In this document: piece by piece, positions 40,667 through 49,165 of the stretch
Layout of the letters: each line of letters opens with the position of its first letter
Numbering within the stretch: the first letter of the stretch is position 1
Assembly: GCA_016191845.1 (NCBI GenBank)
Contig: JACPVF010000003.1
Location: 124,001-188,000 of the forward strand
From: Chloroflexota bacterium
GTDB taxonomy: Bacteria > Chloroflexota > Anaerolineae > Anaerolineales > Villigracilaceae
DNA: 64,000 nt
Direction: 5' to 3'
Made by a program: the position numbers and the translations under genes
The notes under the pieces: generated by a model
What the model was told of the DNA's origin: nothing
Databases searched by the model: none
Seen by the model: the letters and a program-made list of their open reading frames with translations, nothing else

Positions 40667-42211
40667 ATGCTGCCCGATTTCCGCATCCGTCAACGCGATT
40701 ACATGCTCGAACTGGCCCGCGCCCTGACCCAGGAACTCGACCTGGAGAAATTATTGGCGCGCGTGCTGCGCATCTCCATCGAAATGCTGGCAGGCCAGGC
40801 GGGCCTGATCGCGCTCAAGGAGTCCGACGGATGGCGCGTGGCGGCGGCTTTCGGCATTCCACCCGCCTTCCTCAGTTATCTCACGCCATTGCTGGCCGAG
40901 GAAAAGGTCCGTGAGCTGGACATCCTCGAGCTCAACCGTATGTTGAAGGACCTCACCTACACCGCCAGCATGGGCCTGCTCAACGGCACGGGCCTGCCCC
41001 TGGCCGCCCACGGACAGGTCATCGGCGTGATCTTTATCTTCCGCAGTTATCCCGACCTCTTCTCCCACAACGACCGCACCCTGCTGCAAGCCTTTGCCGA
41101 CCAGGCTGCCATTGCCGTGTATAACGCGCGGCTGTACGGACAGGTTACCTATGAAAAGCAGCGGCTGGATGCCCTGTTGGATTCCGCTGCGGATGGGATC
41201 ATCATCCTCAACACCGACCTGACGGTCGAGCGTGCCAACGACGCATTCGAGCATCTCTACGGCCAGACACTCGACCAGTTGGTGGGCCGCCCGCACGATG
41301 AGATCATCCGCTGGGATGGGGAACCGCAGGGCGCCACCTTGAACGAATCCATCGCAAGCGGCTGGCCGCTGACCCCCAACGCCACACTCTACGTGGAAGG
41401 CGACCTCAAACGCGAATTTCCCTCGCCCCTGCCCGTGGGCGTGACCTACGCCCCGCTGCTCTCCGCCGAAGGCAAGCTGCGCAACGTTATCGTCAGCGTG
41501 CGCGACATCACACACTTCCGCACCGCCGAGCAGATCAAGTCCACCTTCATTTCGGTGGTCAGCCACGAGCTGCGCACGCCCGTGGCGTTGATCAAAGGTT
41601 ATGCATCCACGCTGCGGCGTGACGACGCCAAATGGGACAAGCACACCATCAGCGACTCACTGGCCGTCATCGAAGAAGAAGCTGACCGCCTCTCGAAGAT
41701 GATCGACGACCTGCTGGATGCCTCGCGGCTGCAGGCGGGCGGCCTGAGCATCAACCGCGCCGACGTGTCGCTGTCCGCCGTGGCAGCGCGCGTGGCCGAG
41801 CGCTTTGCCTCGCAGACGAAGAAACACACCATCGTCACCGATTTCCCCGAGAAATTCCCGATCCTCCTGGCCGACGAGACCCGCCTCGAACAGGTCCTCT
41901 CGAACCTGGTCTCGAACGCCATCAAGTACGCGCCCAAAGGTGAGATCAAGATCAGCGGCAGCCTGCGACCTGAGCAGATCATCGTGTGCGTCAGCGACGA
42001 AGGTCCAGGCATTGACGCCCGCGACCTGCCGCACATCTTCGACCGCTTCTACCGCTCCACGACCGCCGTCAAGCACACCAAAGGCGCAGGTCTCGGCCTC
42101 TACCTGGCGCGCGCCATCGTCGAAGCCCACGGCGGACGCATCTGGGCCGACGCCTCCAACGGCACCAAGTCCGAGACGGGGGCGAGGATCTGTTTCTCCC
42201 TGCCGCGTTAA
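40667..42211 (+). CDS. Cytoplasmic GAF-PAS sensor histidine kinase
   Basis: Soluble histidine kinase of 514 residues with no transmembrane helix. GAF domain at ~residues 15-155, PAS domain ~165-285 (LDSAADGIIILNTDLTVERAND). The HisKA phospho-acceptor lies in ISVVSHELRTPVALIKGYAS (His near residue 299). HATPase boxes: NLVSNAIKYAP (N), DEGPGIDARDLPHIFDRFYR (G1/F), GAGLGLYLAR (G2). No response regulator is adjacent, so the partner is unknown. A signal sensed in the cytoplasm is inferred. Confidence 0.93.
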   Translation: MLPDFRIRQRDYMLELARALTQELDLEKLLARVLRISIEMLAGQAGLIALKESDGWRVAAAFGIPPAFLSYLTPLLAEEKVRELDILELNRMLKDLTYTASMGLLNGTGLPLAAHGQVIGVIFIFRSYPDLFSHNDRTLLQAFADQAAIAVYNARLYGQVTYEKQRLDALLDSAADGIIILNTDLTVERANDAFEHLYGQTLDQLVGRPHDEIIRWDGEPQGATLNESIASGWPLTPNATLYVEGDLKREFPSPLPVGVTYAPLLSAEGKLRNVIVSVRDITHFRTAEQIKSTFISVVSHELRTPVALIKGYASTLRRDDAKWDKHTISDSLAVIEEEADRLSKMIDDLLDASRLQAGGLSINRADVSLSAVAARVAERFASQTKKHTIVTDFPEKFPILLADETRLEQVLSNLVSNAIKYAPKGEIKISGSLRPEQIIVCVSDEGPGIDARDLPHIFDRFYRSTTAVKHTKGAGLGLYLARAIVEAHGGRIWADASNGTKSETGARICFSLPR

Positions 42212-42215
42212 TCGT

Positions 42216-42247
42216 AGGGGCGATCCGACAGGTCGCCCCTGCATATT
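42216..42247 (+). terminator. Hairpin after the GAF-PAS kinase gene
   Basis: AGGGGCGA pairs with TCGCCCCT around a 9-nt loop; a loose T-rich tail (GCATATTTTT) follows after a few bases. Weak terminator or dispersed repeat. Confidence 0.55.
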
Positions 42248-42265
42248 TTTGAAAGGAATCTCCCC

Positions 42266-44068
42266 ATGCCCACCACCCTCCCCGCTCGCAGTGAGATCAG
42301 CAAGGACTTTACCTGGAACGCCGAATCCGTCTTCGCCAACCCGCAGGCTTTCGAGGCCGAAGTGGATTCCATCCTGGCAGCCCTGCCACAGGTCAAGGCC
42401 TATCAAGGCAGGCTGGCCGAGTCACCGTCCACGCTGGTGGATGCCTTCATCCTGATCGAAAGCCTGATGGCGCGCGCCTCGCAAGCCTACGTCTATGCGG
42501 GCTTCGCCTACAGCGTGGACACGGGCGACCAGTCCGCGGCGGCCATGAGCAGCAAGGCCCAGGGCATGTACGGACAGTTACTGGCAGCCAGTTCCTTCCT
42601 CAATCCCGAACTGATCGCCATCGGGCAGGAGACCCTGGTTGAGTGGGCGCTGTCCGAGCCGCGCCTGGCCAGGTACGGACAGTACTTCGCCAACCTGTTC
42701 CGCAAGCAGGCGCATGTCCGCTCGGCCGAGGTGGAGGAAGTGCTGGGGATGTTGAGCGATCCCTTCGGCGGAGCGGGGTCCGCTGCCAGCCTGCTGACCA
42801 ACGCTGACATGCGCATCCCACCCGTGGCCGACAGCCAGGGTCAGCCCATCGAGTTGAATGAAGCCATCATCTGGCGCTTGATGTCGGAGGAAGATCGTGG
42901 CCTGCGCCAGCGTTCGTGGGATAACTATCACAACACCCTGCTTGGTTTCAAGAACACGCTGGCCGAGCACTTATCCACCTCCATCAAACAGAGCGTCTTT
43001 CAGAGCCGTGTACGTAAGCACGAGAACGTGCTGGAAATGAAGTTGCACGAACATAATATCCCCGTCTCGGTCTTCCATAACCTGCTCGACACCTTCAAGA
43101 AGAACCTGCCCATCTGGCATCGCTACTTCGAGATCCGCCGCAAGGCCCTGGGCGTGGACACGCTCGAACCGTACGACCTGTGGGCGCCGCTGGTCAAGGA
43201 CCGCGTCAAGATCCCTTATCACCAGGCCGTGGAATGGATCTCCGAGGGTCTGCTGCCGATGGGCAAGGACTATGTCGCCATTCTGCGCAACGGCTGCCTC
43301 GAAGACCGCTGGGTGGACGTGTATCCCAACAAGGGCAAGCGCAGCGGCGCCTTCTCGTGGGGCTCGCAGGGGACGCATCCCTTCATCATGATCTCCTACA
43401 CCGACGAGATCTTCAGCCTGTCCACGCTGGCGCATGAACTGGGTCACTCGATGCACTCCTATCTGACGTGGCAGAACCAGCCTTTCGTCTATGCGGATTA
43501 TTCGCTGTTCGCCGCCGAGGTGGCCTCCAACTTCCACCAGGCGATGGTGCGCGCACACCTGCTCAAGGCTCATCCCGAGCGCGACTTCCAGATCTCGGTC
43601 ATCGAAGAGGCCATGGCGAATTTCTACCGTTACTTTTTCATCATGCCGACTTTGGCTCGCTTCGAACTGGAGACGCATACCCGCGTCGAGCAGGGCCAGC
43701 CGCTGACGGCGGATTCGCTCATCACGCTGATGGCCGACCTGTTCAGCGAAGGCTACGGTGACAAGGTCCACGTGGACCGCGAGCAGGTGGGCATCACCTG
43801 GGCGCGCTTCGGCCACCTGTACAGCGACTATTACGTCTATGCCTATGCCACGGGCATTGCGGGCGCCAACGCCCTGGCGGGACGCATCCAGCGCGGCGAG
43901 CCCAACGCCGTGGAAGATTACCTCGGCTTCCTCAAAGCGGGCTGCTCCGACTATCCGCTGGACGTGCTCAAACGCGCGGGCGTGGACTTGACCACCCCGC
44001 AGCCTGTCGAAGCGGCCTTCGCCGTCATGGCCGATTACGTGGATCGGCTGGAAAAATTGCTCGGCTAG
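42266..44068 (+). CDS. Oligoendopeptidase F-like M3-family peptidase
   Basis: Cytoplasmic zinc oligopeptidase, 600 residues. The metal site is LAHELGHSMHSYL (HExxH near residue 391), with the third ligand Glu in FAAEVASNFHQA about 27 residues later, as in M3 enzymes. The N-terminal helical half matches the PepF group and FSWGSQGTHPFIMISYTDEI precedes the active site. It degrades peptides of roughly 6-18 residues, in line with a protein-recycling role. Confidence 0.93.
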   Translation: MPTTLPARSEISKDFTWNAESVFANPQAFEAEVDSILAALPQVKAYQGRLAESPSTLVDAFILIESLMARASQAYVYAGFAYSVDTGDQSAAAMSSKAQGMYGQLLAASSFLNPELIAIGQETLVEWALSEPRLARYGQYFANLFRKQAHVRSAEVEEVLGMLSDPFGGAGSAASLLTNADMRIPPVADSQGQPIELNEAIIWRLMSEEDRGLRQRSWDNYHNTLLGFKNTLAEHLSTSIKQSVFQSRVRKHENVLEMKLHEHNIPVSVFHNLLDTFKKNLPIWHRYFEIRRKALGVDTLEPYDLWAPLVKDRVKIPYHQAVEWISEGLLPMGKDYVAILRNGCLEDRWVDVYPNKGKRSGAFSWGSQGTHPFIMISYTDEIFSLSTLAHELGHSMHSYLTWQNQPFVYADYSLFAAEVASNFHQAMVRAHLLKAHPERDFQISVIEEAMANFYRYFFIMPTLARFELETHTRVEQGQPLTADSLITLMADLFSEGYGDKVHVDREQVGITWARFGHLYSDYYVYAYATGIAGANALAGRIQRGEPNAVEDYLGFLKAGCSDYPLDVLKRAGVDLTTPQPVEAAFAVMADYVDRLEKLLG

Positions 44069-44081
44069 AAACCCCGAATGG

Positions 44082-44087
44082 TACAAT
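44082..44087 (+). promoter_or_regulatory. Possible -10 box (TACAAT) before the CpXC-protein gene
   Basis: TACAAT 50 nt before the ATG at 44138; no convincing -35 hexamer. Confidence 0.35.
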
Positions 44088-44137
44088 AAGGCCCTGTTTT
44101 TTCACTCGCAAATCCAGATCGAAAATCGGAATTCCTC

Positions 44138-45502
44138 ATGCCCAAGACTCAAATTTCCTGTCCGCGCTGCCGCCAGCCCATCACTGCCGACGTCGAACAA
44201 CTCTTCGATGTGACCCAGGATCCGCAGGCCAAACAGCGTCTGCTCAATGGCGGTTCGAACATGGCACGCTGTCCGCACTGCGGATACGAAGGCCGCCTAG
44301 CCACGCCCATCGTCTATCACGACAACGACAAAGAACTGCTGTTGACCTTCTTCCCGCCTGAGATGGGCGTGCCCGTCAACGAGCAGGAGAAACTCTTCGG
44401 TCCGCTCATCAAGAAGGTGATGGACAGCCTGCCTGCCGAAAAGCGCAAAGGCTACCTGCTGCGTCCGCAGGCCAACCTGACCTTCGAGTCGATGATCGAG
44501 ACCATCCTCGGCAAGGACGGCATCACGCCTGAGATGATCAAGGCCCAGCAGGACCGCGTCATGCTGATGGAACGTCTGTTGCAGGCAAGTGCGCCCGATG
44601 TGCGCAGCGAGATCATCAAGCAGAACCTGTCCATGTTCGATGAGCAGTTCTTCGCGCTCTTCAGCCGCCTGGCCCAGAGCGCCATGGCGGGCGGACAGCA
44701 AGCCATCGCCCAGCAGATGATGGAGTTGCAGAAACAACTCCTTGCCGAGACCGAGTTTGGGCGCGGCTTGCAGGCCTCCGTCGTGGAACTGGAAACCGCC
44801 ACCAAGACCCTGCAGGAAGCGGGTCAGTCCCTCACCCGCGAGAAGCTGCTCGACTTCGTCATCGAAGCGCCCAACGAAGCGCGCATCCGCGCCTATGTGT
44901 CACTGGCGCGCGGCGGCATGGACTACAACTTCTTCCAGCTGCTCTCCGACAAGATCGAAAAGGCCTCGGGCGACGAGAAGACCAAACTGGAAGCCGTCCG
45001 CGAAAAATTGCTGGAATTCACCAACGAGATCGACCGTCAGCTCGAGGCGCGCTACAAACAGGCACAAAGTTTCGTCGAGCAGATCCTCGCACAGGACGAT
45101 ATTGAAAACGCCACGCGCGCCAACCTGGAAGGTTTCTCGCAGGAGGTCATCGAGATCGTCGAGACCATGCTGCGTCAGGCCTCCGAGAAGAACGATTATG
45201 CGCGCATGGGCAAACTGCAAAAGATGGTCCAGGTGTTGCAGGAAGCCAGCGCCCCGCCCGCCGAGGTGGCCTTCATCGAACAACTGCTCGACACACCCGA
45301 TGACGCTGCCATCGAAAAGATGCTCAACGACAATGCCGCCGTGGTCAACGACGGCTTCATGGAAGCGCTCAACAACCTGGTGGCCCAGGTCGAGTCCGCT
45401 GCGGCGCAGGGCAATCCCGAGGCCAAGGCACTTGGCGATAAGTTGAGCCAGGTCTACAAGGTGGCGCTGAAGTTCTCGATGAAAAAGAACATGATGGGCT
45501 AG
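44138..45502 (+). CDS. CpXC-domain protein with long helical C-terminal region
   Basis: Protein of 454 residues. The first ~100 residues form a CpXC domain: CPRCRQPI and CPHCGYEG are the two zinc knuckles. The remaining ~350 residues are almost entirely helical and rich in Glu, Gln and Ala (EKLLDFVIEAPNEARIRAYV, LSDKIEKASGDEKTKLEAV), probably coiled coil or helical repeats. CpXC proteins are common in Chloroflexota and Clostridia, but their function is unknown. A terminator follows. Confidence 0.83.
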   Translation: MPKTQISCPRCRQPITADVEQLFDVTQDPQAKQRLLNGGSNMARCPHCGYEGRLATPIVYHDNDKELLLTFFPPEMGVPVNEQEKLFGPLIKKVMDSLPAEKRKGYLLRPQANLTFESMIETILGKDGITPEMIKAQQDRVMLMERLLQASAPDVRSEIIKQNLSMFDEQFFALFSRLAQSAMAGGQQAIAQQMMELQKQLLAETEFGRGLQASVVELETATKTLQEAGQSLTREKLLDFVIEAPNEARIRAYVSLARGGMDYNFFQLLSDKIEKASGDEKTKLEAVREKLLEFTNEIDRQLEARYKQAQSFVEQILAQDDIENATRANLEGFSQEVIEIVETMLRQASEKNDYARMGKLQKMVQVLQEASAPPAEVAFIEQLLDTPDDAAIEKMLNDNAAVVNDGFMEALNNLVAQVESAAAQGNPEAKALGDKLSQVYKVALKFSMKKNMMG

Positions 45503-45507
45503 AAACA

Positions 45508-45537
45508 CAAAACTCCTCGGCAACGGGGAGTTTTTTC
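45508..45537 (+). terminator. Intrinsic terminator after the CpXC gene
   Basis: AAAACTCC pairs with GGAGTTTT around TCGGCAACGG, ending in a T-run. Confidence 0.88.
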
Positions 45538-45552
45538 TTGCAGGGAAGCAGA

Positions 45553-45558
45553 TATAAT
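45553..45558 (+). promoter_or_regulatory. -10 box (TATAAT) for leaderless methyltransferase gene
   Basis: TATAAT, then CGCCGC, then the ATG at 45565, the same arrangement as at 20628-20640. It follows directly on the upstream terminator. Confidence 0.66.
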
Positions 45559-45564
45559 CGCCGC

Positions 45565-46362
45565 ATGGAATTCTTCGCCAACGAGTCATTCCGTCTGCTG
45601 CATGACGACATCCTCACCACACGGGACATTCCAGCCGCCAGTGTGGACCTGGTCGTCACCTCGCCGCCCTACAACGTGGACATCCAGTACAACTCTCACA
45701 AGGACGACTCCGACTACAACTCCTACCTGGACTTCAGCCTGGCCTGGTTGACGAAGGTCTTTTCCCTGGCCCACAGCGGGGGACGCCTATGCCTCAATGT
45801 CCCGCTCGACAAGAACAAGGGTGGACAGCAGTCCGTGGCCGCAGACCTGACGACGCTGGCTAAGCGAGTCGGCTGGAAGTATCACTCCACGATCATCTGG
45901 AACGAACAGAATATTTCCCGCCGTACGGCCTGGGGCTCGTGGATGAAGGCCTCCGCGCCCTACGTCATTGCGCCTGTAGAGGTCATCCTCGTGCTGTACA
46001 AGGACGAGTGGAAGCGCGATGCTACGGGCCGCACCTCCGACATCACCCGCGACGAATTCATCGCCTGGACCAACGGCATGTGGAATTTCAACGGCGAGTC
46101 GAAGAAACGTGTCGGGCATCCTGCGCCCTTCCCTATCGAACTACCGCGCCGCTGCATCAAGTTGTTTTCCTTCGTCGGCGACACCGTCCTCGATCCCTTC
46201 CTCGGTTCTGGCACCACGGCCATCGCCGCCCTGCAGAATCAGCGCAACATGATCGGTGTGGAAGTGGACAAGAAATACTGTCAACTGGCGATCAAGCGCC
46301 TCGAAGAAAATGTCGAGACCGTAAAACCCGCAAAGAAAAGGATGTCGCGCAAGGCGTCATGA
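45565..46362 (+). CDS. Site-specific DNA methyltransferase (beta class, N4-cytosine/N6-adenine)
   Basis: Amino-methyltransferase of 265 residues. The catalytic motif TSPPY (residues 32-36) comes before the AdoMet motif DPFLGSGTT (210-218), the order of the beta class. The Ser in SPPY leans toward N4-cytosine but does not exclude adenine. The target-recognition region lies between (residues ~90-190). The TGA overlaps the ATG of the next gene, which encodes a PD-(D/E)XK-like protein, giving a compact methyltransferase/endonuclease pair that looks like a type II restriction-modification system. Recognition sequence unknown. Confidence 0.92.
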   Translation: MEFFANESFRLLHDDILTTRDIPAASVDLVVTSPPYNVDIQYNSHKDDSDYNSYLDFSLAWLTKVFSLAHSGGRLCLNVPLDKNKGGQQSVAADLTTLAKRVGWKYHSTIIWNEQNISRRTAWGSWMKASAPYVIAPVEVILVLYKDEWKRDATGRTSDITRDEFIAWTNGMWNFNGESKKRVGHPAPFPIELPRRCIKLFSFVGDTVLDPFLGSGTTAIAALQNQRNMIGVEVDKKYCQLAIKRLEENVETVKPAKKRMSRKAS

Positions 46363-46862
46363 CCCACAACCACGACTCCTTCGAACTTGGCCGTCGCGCC
46401 GAAGAACTCTTCGTTGCCCTTGCTCAACGTGAAGGCTGGAGCGTCACGCCCGCATCGAAAGATGCCAACATCCACGAGCACTGGGATTTCGAGATCGTCA
46501 AGGACGGTTACCGCCGCAAGGTCGAGGTTAAGGCGCTCAAACGGCAGAGTCGGGGCGACGATGTGCTGAATCAAGACTGGGTGTGGATCGAGTTCCGCAA
46601 CGTGCGCGGTGAGGTGGGCTGGTTATTCGGCAAATCCAACTGGATCGCCTTCGAGACCGAGACTACCTTCCTCATCGTGGACCGTCACGACCTGTACCAG
46701 CTCGTCCGCCGCGTGGTGGACCGCACCGCCAGCGTCGGCTCGGCCAAGGATGCCAAATACAAAACCTACACCCGCGCAGGCCGTCCCGACCAGATCGCGC
46801 AGGTGCAGTTGAGCGATATTCAGAAGATCAAGAAACTAGAGTGGGAAAAAGAAACGTTGTAA
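46359..46862 (+). CDS. Putative PD-(D/E)XK endonuclease paired with the methyltransferase
   Basis: A 167-residue protein starting ATGA over the methyltransferase stop. The N-terminal helix FELGRRAEELF (Glu15/16) is followed by HWDFEIVKDGYRRKVEVKALK, giving Asp43, Glu56 and Lys58 with the D-x12-ExK spacing of restriction-type nucleases. The rest is basic and mixed alpha/beta (VWIEFRNVRGEVGWLFGKSN). The overlap with a methyltransferase gene makes a type II restriction enzyme the best guess. I do not recognise a named family, so activity is inferred from the motif and context only. Confidence 0.7.
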   Translation: MTHNHDSFELGRRAEELFVALAQREGWSVTPASKDANIHEHWDFEIVKDGYRRKVEVKALKRQSRGDDVLNQDWVWIEFRNVRGEVGWLFGKSNWIAFETETTFLIVDRHDLYQLVRRVVDRTASVGSAKDAKYKTYTRAGRPDQIAQVQLSDIQKIKKLEWEKETL

Positions 46863-46899
46863 AAAAGAGGCGGTCACATTCACAGTGACCGCCTCTTAT
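46862..46899. terminator. Bidirectional terminator between converging genes
   Basis: AGAGGCGGTCAC pairs with GTGACCGCCTCT around ATTCACA. An A-run on the left and a short T stretch on the right let it serve both the endonuclease gene and the minus-strand gene at 46904. Confidence 0.85.
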
Positions 46900-46903
46900 G
46901 CTC

Positions 46904-47377
46904 TTAAGTCCTGGCTGCTTCCAACAACGAATCCGCCGTCAGGTTGAATGCCTTGGCAAAGCCTGCCACGTAGCGCCCGCCTTTGGGGGTGATGCGCCAC
47001 AGGCCAAAATCCCCGAACTCGAACATTGGCTCCGAACGCGGAAAACGTGCCAGGTACAACTCACGGGCGGGCATGTAGCCAGGCACACCCATCGGCAGGA
47101 CTTCCGCGTTTCCGCGAACAGTCACGCGGGCCAGGGTCTGCGGGTCATCCCGTCCATCGTCCGTTTCGTAGACCATCAGGCTGACGTGTTTATCCTTCTC
47201 CATGTCCTGCGTATGTTGGGCCAGGTGACTGACATGCAGGTAGATGGCGGAAAAGTCGTCAGCGATGGCGTAGGTCACCATCGAAACGGACGGCGCCCCG
47301 TTGCGGAGGGTGCCAAGCGCGGCAATACGGTTCCCGCGCAGGGTCTGTGCGAGCTTTTGCTGAAGTTCGAGTTCCAA
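46904..47377 (-). CDS. HugZ-like pyridoxamine-phosphate-oxidase-fold protein
   Basis: Split-barrel flavin/haem-type protein of 157 residues. The first strands (NRIAALGTLRNGAPSVSMVTYA) and DKHVSLMVYE are typical of the PPOX fold. The tail FGDFGLWRITPKGGRYVAGFAKA matches the HugZ branch, some members of which degrade haem. Together with the HutX-like protein at 13159 this suggests haem turnover. It follows the FHA regulator after 2 nt, so the two are co-transcribed. Whether it binds flavin or haem is not known. Confidence 0.83.
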   Translation of the reverse strand: MELELQQKLAQTLRGNRIAALGTLRNGAPSVSMVTYAIADDFSAIYLHVSHLAQHTQDMEKDKHVSLMVYETDDGRDDPQTLARVTVRGNAEVLPMGVPGYMPARELYLARFPRSEPMFEFGDFGLWRITPKGGRYVAGFAKAFNLTADSLLEAART

Positions 47378-47379
47378 TG

Positions 47380-48039
47380 CTAATCACCTGGGGGTGGATT
47401 GTCGAAGCGGACGCCGTGTCCGCGTACGGTGTCGATATATTGATGCGTGGGGTCGAGCGCCGACAGGCGATCGCGCAGGCGGCGAATAAGCGCGTCTAAC
47501 GCCTGATCCGAGACGCCCGCCGACTGGTCCTCGCCCCACACGGCAGAGACCAGGTCCACGCGGCTGACGACCTGTCCCTGATTCGAGTACAGCATCCACA
47601 GCAGTTTGAATTGCTGGGCCGAAAGCGGCGGGACGAGTTGTTGCTGGTTGACCCATACACGGCGCGACTTCTGGTCCATCATCAGGCGACCGGGGCGTTC
47701 GGTCCCCTCGGTCAACGGCACGGTGGCATCCGAGGTCAGGAAGATGAACTGCTGTGCAAGGGCAACGCCGATCAGGTCGCCATCCTGCAACATGACGGGA
47801 GTCGAGAGTTCCACACCGTTATGGTTGGTGCCGTTCTTGCTGCCCAGGTCCTCGAGCATCACCCCCTCGGAGGTGGGCGTGATGCGGGCATGGAAGCGCG
47901 AGACCTGACGGTCCAACACCACCACATCGCAGGTGGCTTCGCGCCCCATCACGACGGTATGATTCAACACCCAGCGCTGACCCTTGAGCGGGCCCTCCTG
48001 GGCGACCAACAGCGGGAACTCTCCGAGATTCAAGTCCAT
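47380..48039 (-). CDS. FHA-domain winged-helix transcription factor
   Basis: Protein of 219 residues. The N-terminal FHA domain (VVMGREATCDVVV, SRFHARI, LGSKNGTNHNG) binds phosphothreonine. The C-terminal OmpR-type winged helix (LSAQQFKLLWMLYSNQGQVVSR, RGHGVRFD) binds DNA. FHA plus DNA-binding domain is the EmbR-like plan, in which a Ser/Thr kinase controls transcription. A Ser/Thr kinase is divergently encoded next door, a fitting partner. The ATG at 48039 follows AGGGAG. Confidence 0.9.
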   Translation of the reverse strand: MDLNLGEFPLLVAQEGPLKGQRWVLNHTVVMGREATCDVVVLDRQVSRFHARITPTSEGVMLEDLGSKNGTNHNGVELSTPVMLQDGDLIGVALAQQFIFLTSDATVPLTEGTERPGRLMMDQKSRRVWVNQQQLVPPLSAQQFKLLWMLYSNQGQVVSRVDLVSAVWGEDQSAGVSDQALDALIRRLRDRLSALDPTHQYIDTVRGHGVRFDNPPPGD

Positions 48040-48094
48040 CAAAACTCCCTTGGCTCTCCTGACTAAAATCAACCATAATGCGAACAAAGACGTT

Positions 48095-48100
48095 TATAAT
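48095..48100 (+). promoter_or_regulatory. -10 box (TATAAT) between the FHA and kinase genes
   Basis: TATAAT on the plus strand 72 nt before the kinase start; the overlapping TATATT on the minus strand (48103-48098) could serve the FHA gene. -35 regions are unclear. Confidence 0.45.
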
Positions 48101-48172
48101 ATAGCAGAAAATTGCGTTTCTGTGCAGAATTCAACGCCGAGATGATTGCACCGATTCGCGTAAAGGAGAAGA

Positions 48173-49165
48173 GTGCCCCTGTCTTTGAAGAACGGGGAGG
48201 TCCTGCGCAGCCGATACAAGGTCCGTGAACGGATCGGCCAGGGCGGGATGGGCAGCATCTACCTGGCGGATGACCTCCGCCTGGAAGGCCGTCTGTGCGC
48301 GTTGAAGGAAGTCGAATACGACCGCGCCCTCCCACAAAAGGTTGTCGATGAAGGCCGCGAGCAATTTTTGCGCGAGGCGACTGTTCTTGCGCGCCTCGAC
48401 CACCCCAACCTCCCCAAAGTCTCGGACTTCTTCTCGCTCGGTGCACGCGATTATCTCGTCATGGATTATGTGCCTGGCAAGGATCTACGCGAGCTGATGC
48501 TGGAGGCGCGCCGTACCAAGATCTTCCTCGATGAGGATCAGGTGCTCGGCTGGGCCAAACAACTGGCCGATGCGCTTGCCTACTTGCATAATCAAAACCC
48601 GCCCATCATCCACCGCGATATCAAACCCAGCAACCTCAAGGTCATGCCGAACGGCCTGCTCAAACTGGTGGACTTCGGCCTGGTCAAGATTCTTGCGCCC
48701 GACGAGGTGACCATCACCATCATCCAGGGGCAAGGCACCGCGCTGTATACGCCGCTTGAGCAATACGGCGGCGACGACTCGCATACCGACATCCGAGCCG
48801 ACATCTACTCCTTCGGCTCGACGCTCTATCACCTGCTGACGAACGAACCTCCCACCGAGGCGCGCAAGCGCTTCCTGGACCCCATCAGCCTGGTCCCGCC
48901 TCGACAGATCAACTCCACCCTCTCGCCGCGCACCGAACGCGCCATCCTATGGGCCATGGCCCTCCACCCCGATGACCGCCCCAAGTCGATGGAAGATCTG
49001 GGCACCGTGTTGTTCGGCACGCGCGACTTCCCCACAGGCCCGCTTCCGCGCCGCGCCATGCAGCGCTCGGCCTGGGAGTATCTCACCACCCCGCCCGAGA
49101 GTAATCTCGCGCTCGCGGCAGGCGGTTTGCTTCTGCTCAGCTTGTTGGTGACTTTGCTGCGGTAG
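48173..49165 (+). CDS. Membrane-anchored Ser/Thr protein kinase
   Basis: Hanks-type kinase of 330 residues. Glycine loop IGQGGMGSIY, catalytic Lys in ALKEVE, catalytic loop IIHRDIKPSNLK, metal-binding DFG in LVDFGLVK, and activation-loop end TPLEQYGG. One transmembrane helix at the very C-terminus (ALAAGGLLLLSLLVTLL) and almost no extracellular part, so sensing is probably cytoplasmic. Start is GTG at 48173 with AAAGGAG upstream. The last 29 bases overlap the converging GH3 gene. The divergent FHA regulator is a likely substrate. Confidence 0.93.
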   Translation: MPLSLKNGEVLRSRYKVRERIGQGGMGSIYLADDLRLEGRLCALKEVEYDRALPQKVVDEGREQFLREATVLARLDHPNLPKVSDFFSLGARDYLVMDYVPGKDLRELMLEARRTKIFLDEDQVLGWAKQLADALAYLHNQNPPIIHRDIKPSNLKVMPNGLLKLVDFGLVKILAPDEVTITIIQGQGTALYTPLEQYGGDDSHTDIRADIYSFGSTLYHLLTNEPPTEARKRFLDPISLVPPRQINSTLSPRTERAILWAMALHPDDRPKSMEDLGTVLFGTRDFPTGPLPRRAMQRSAWEYLTTPPESNLALAAGGLLLLSLLVTLLR

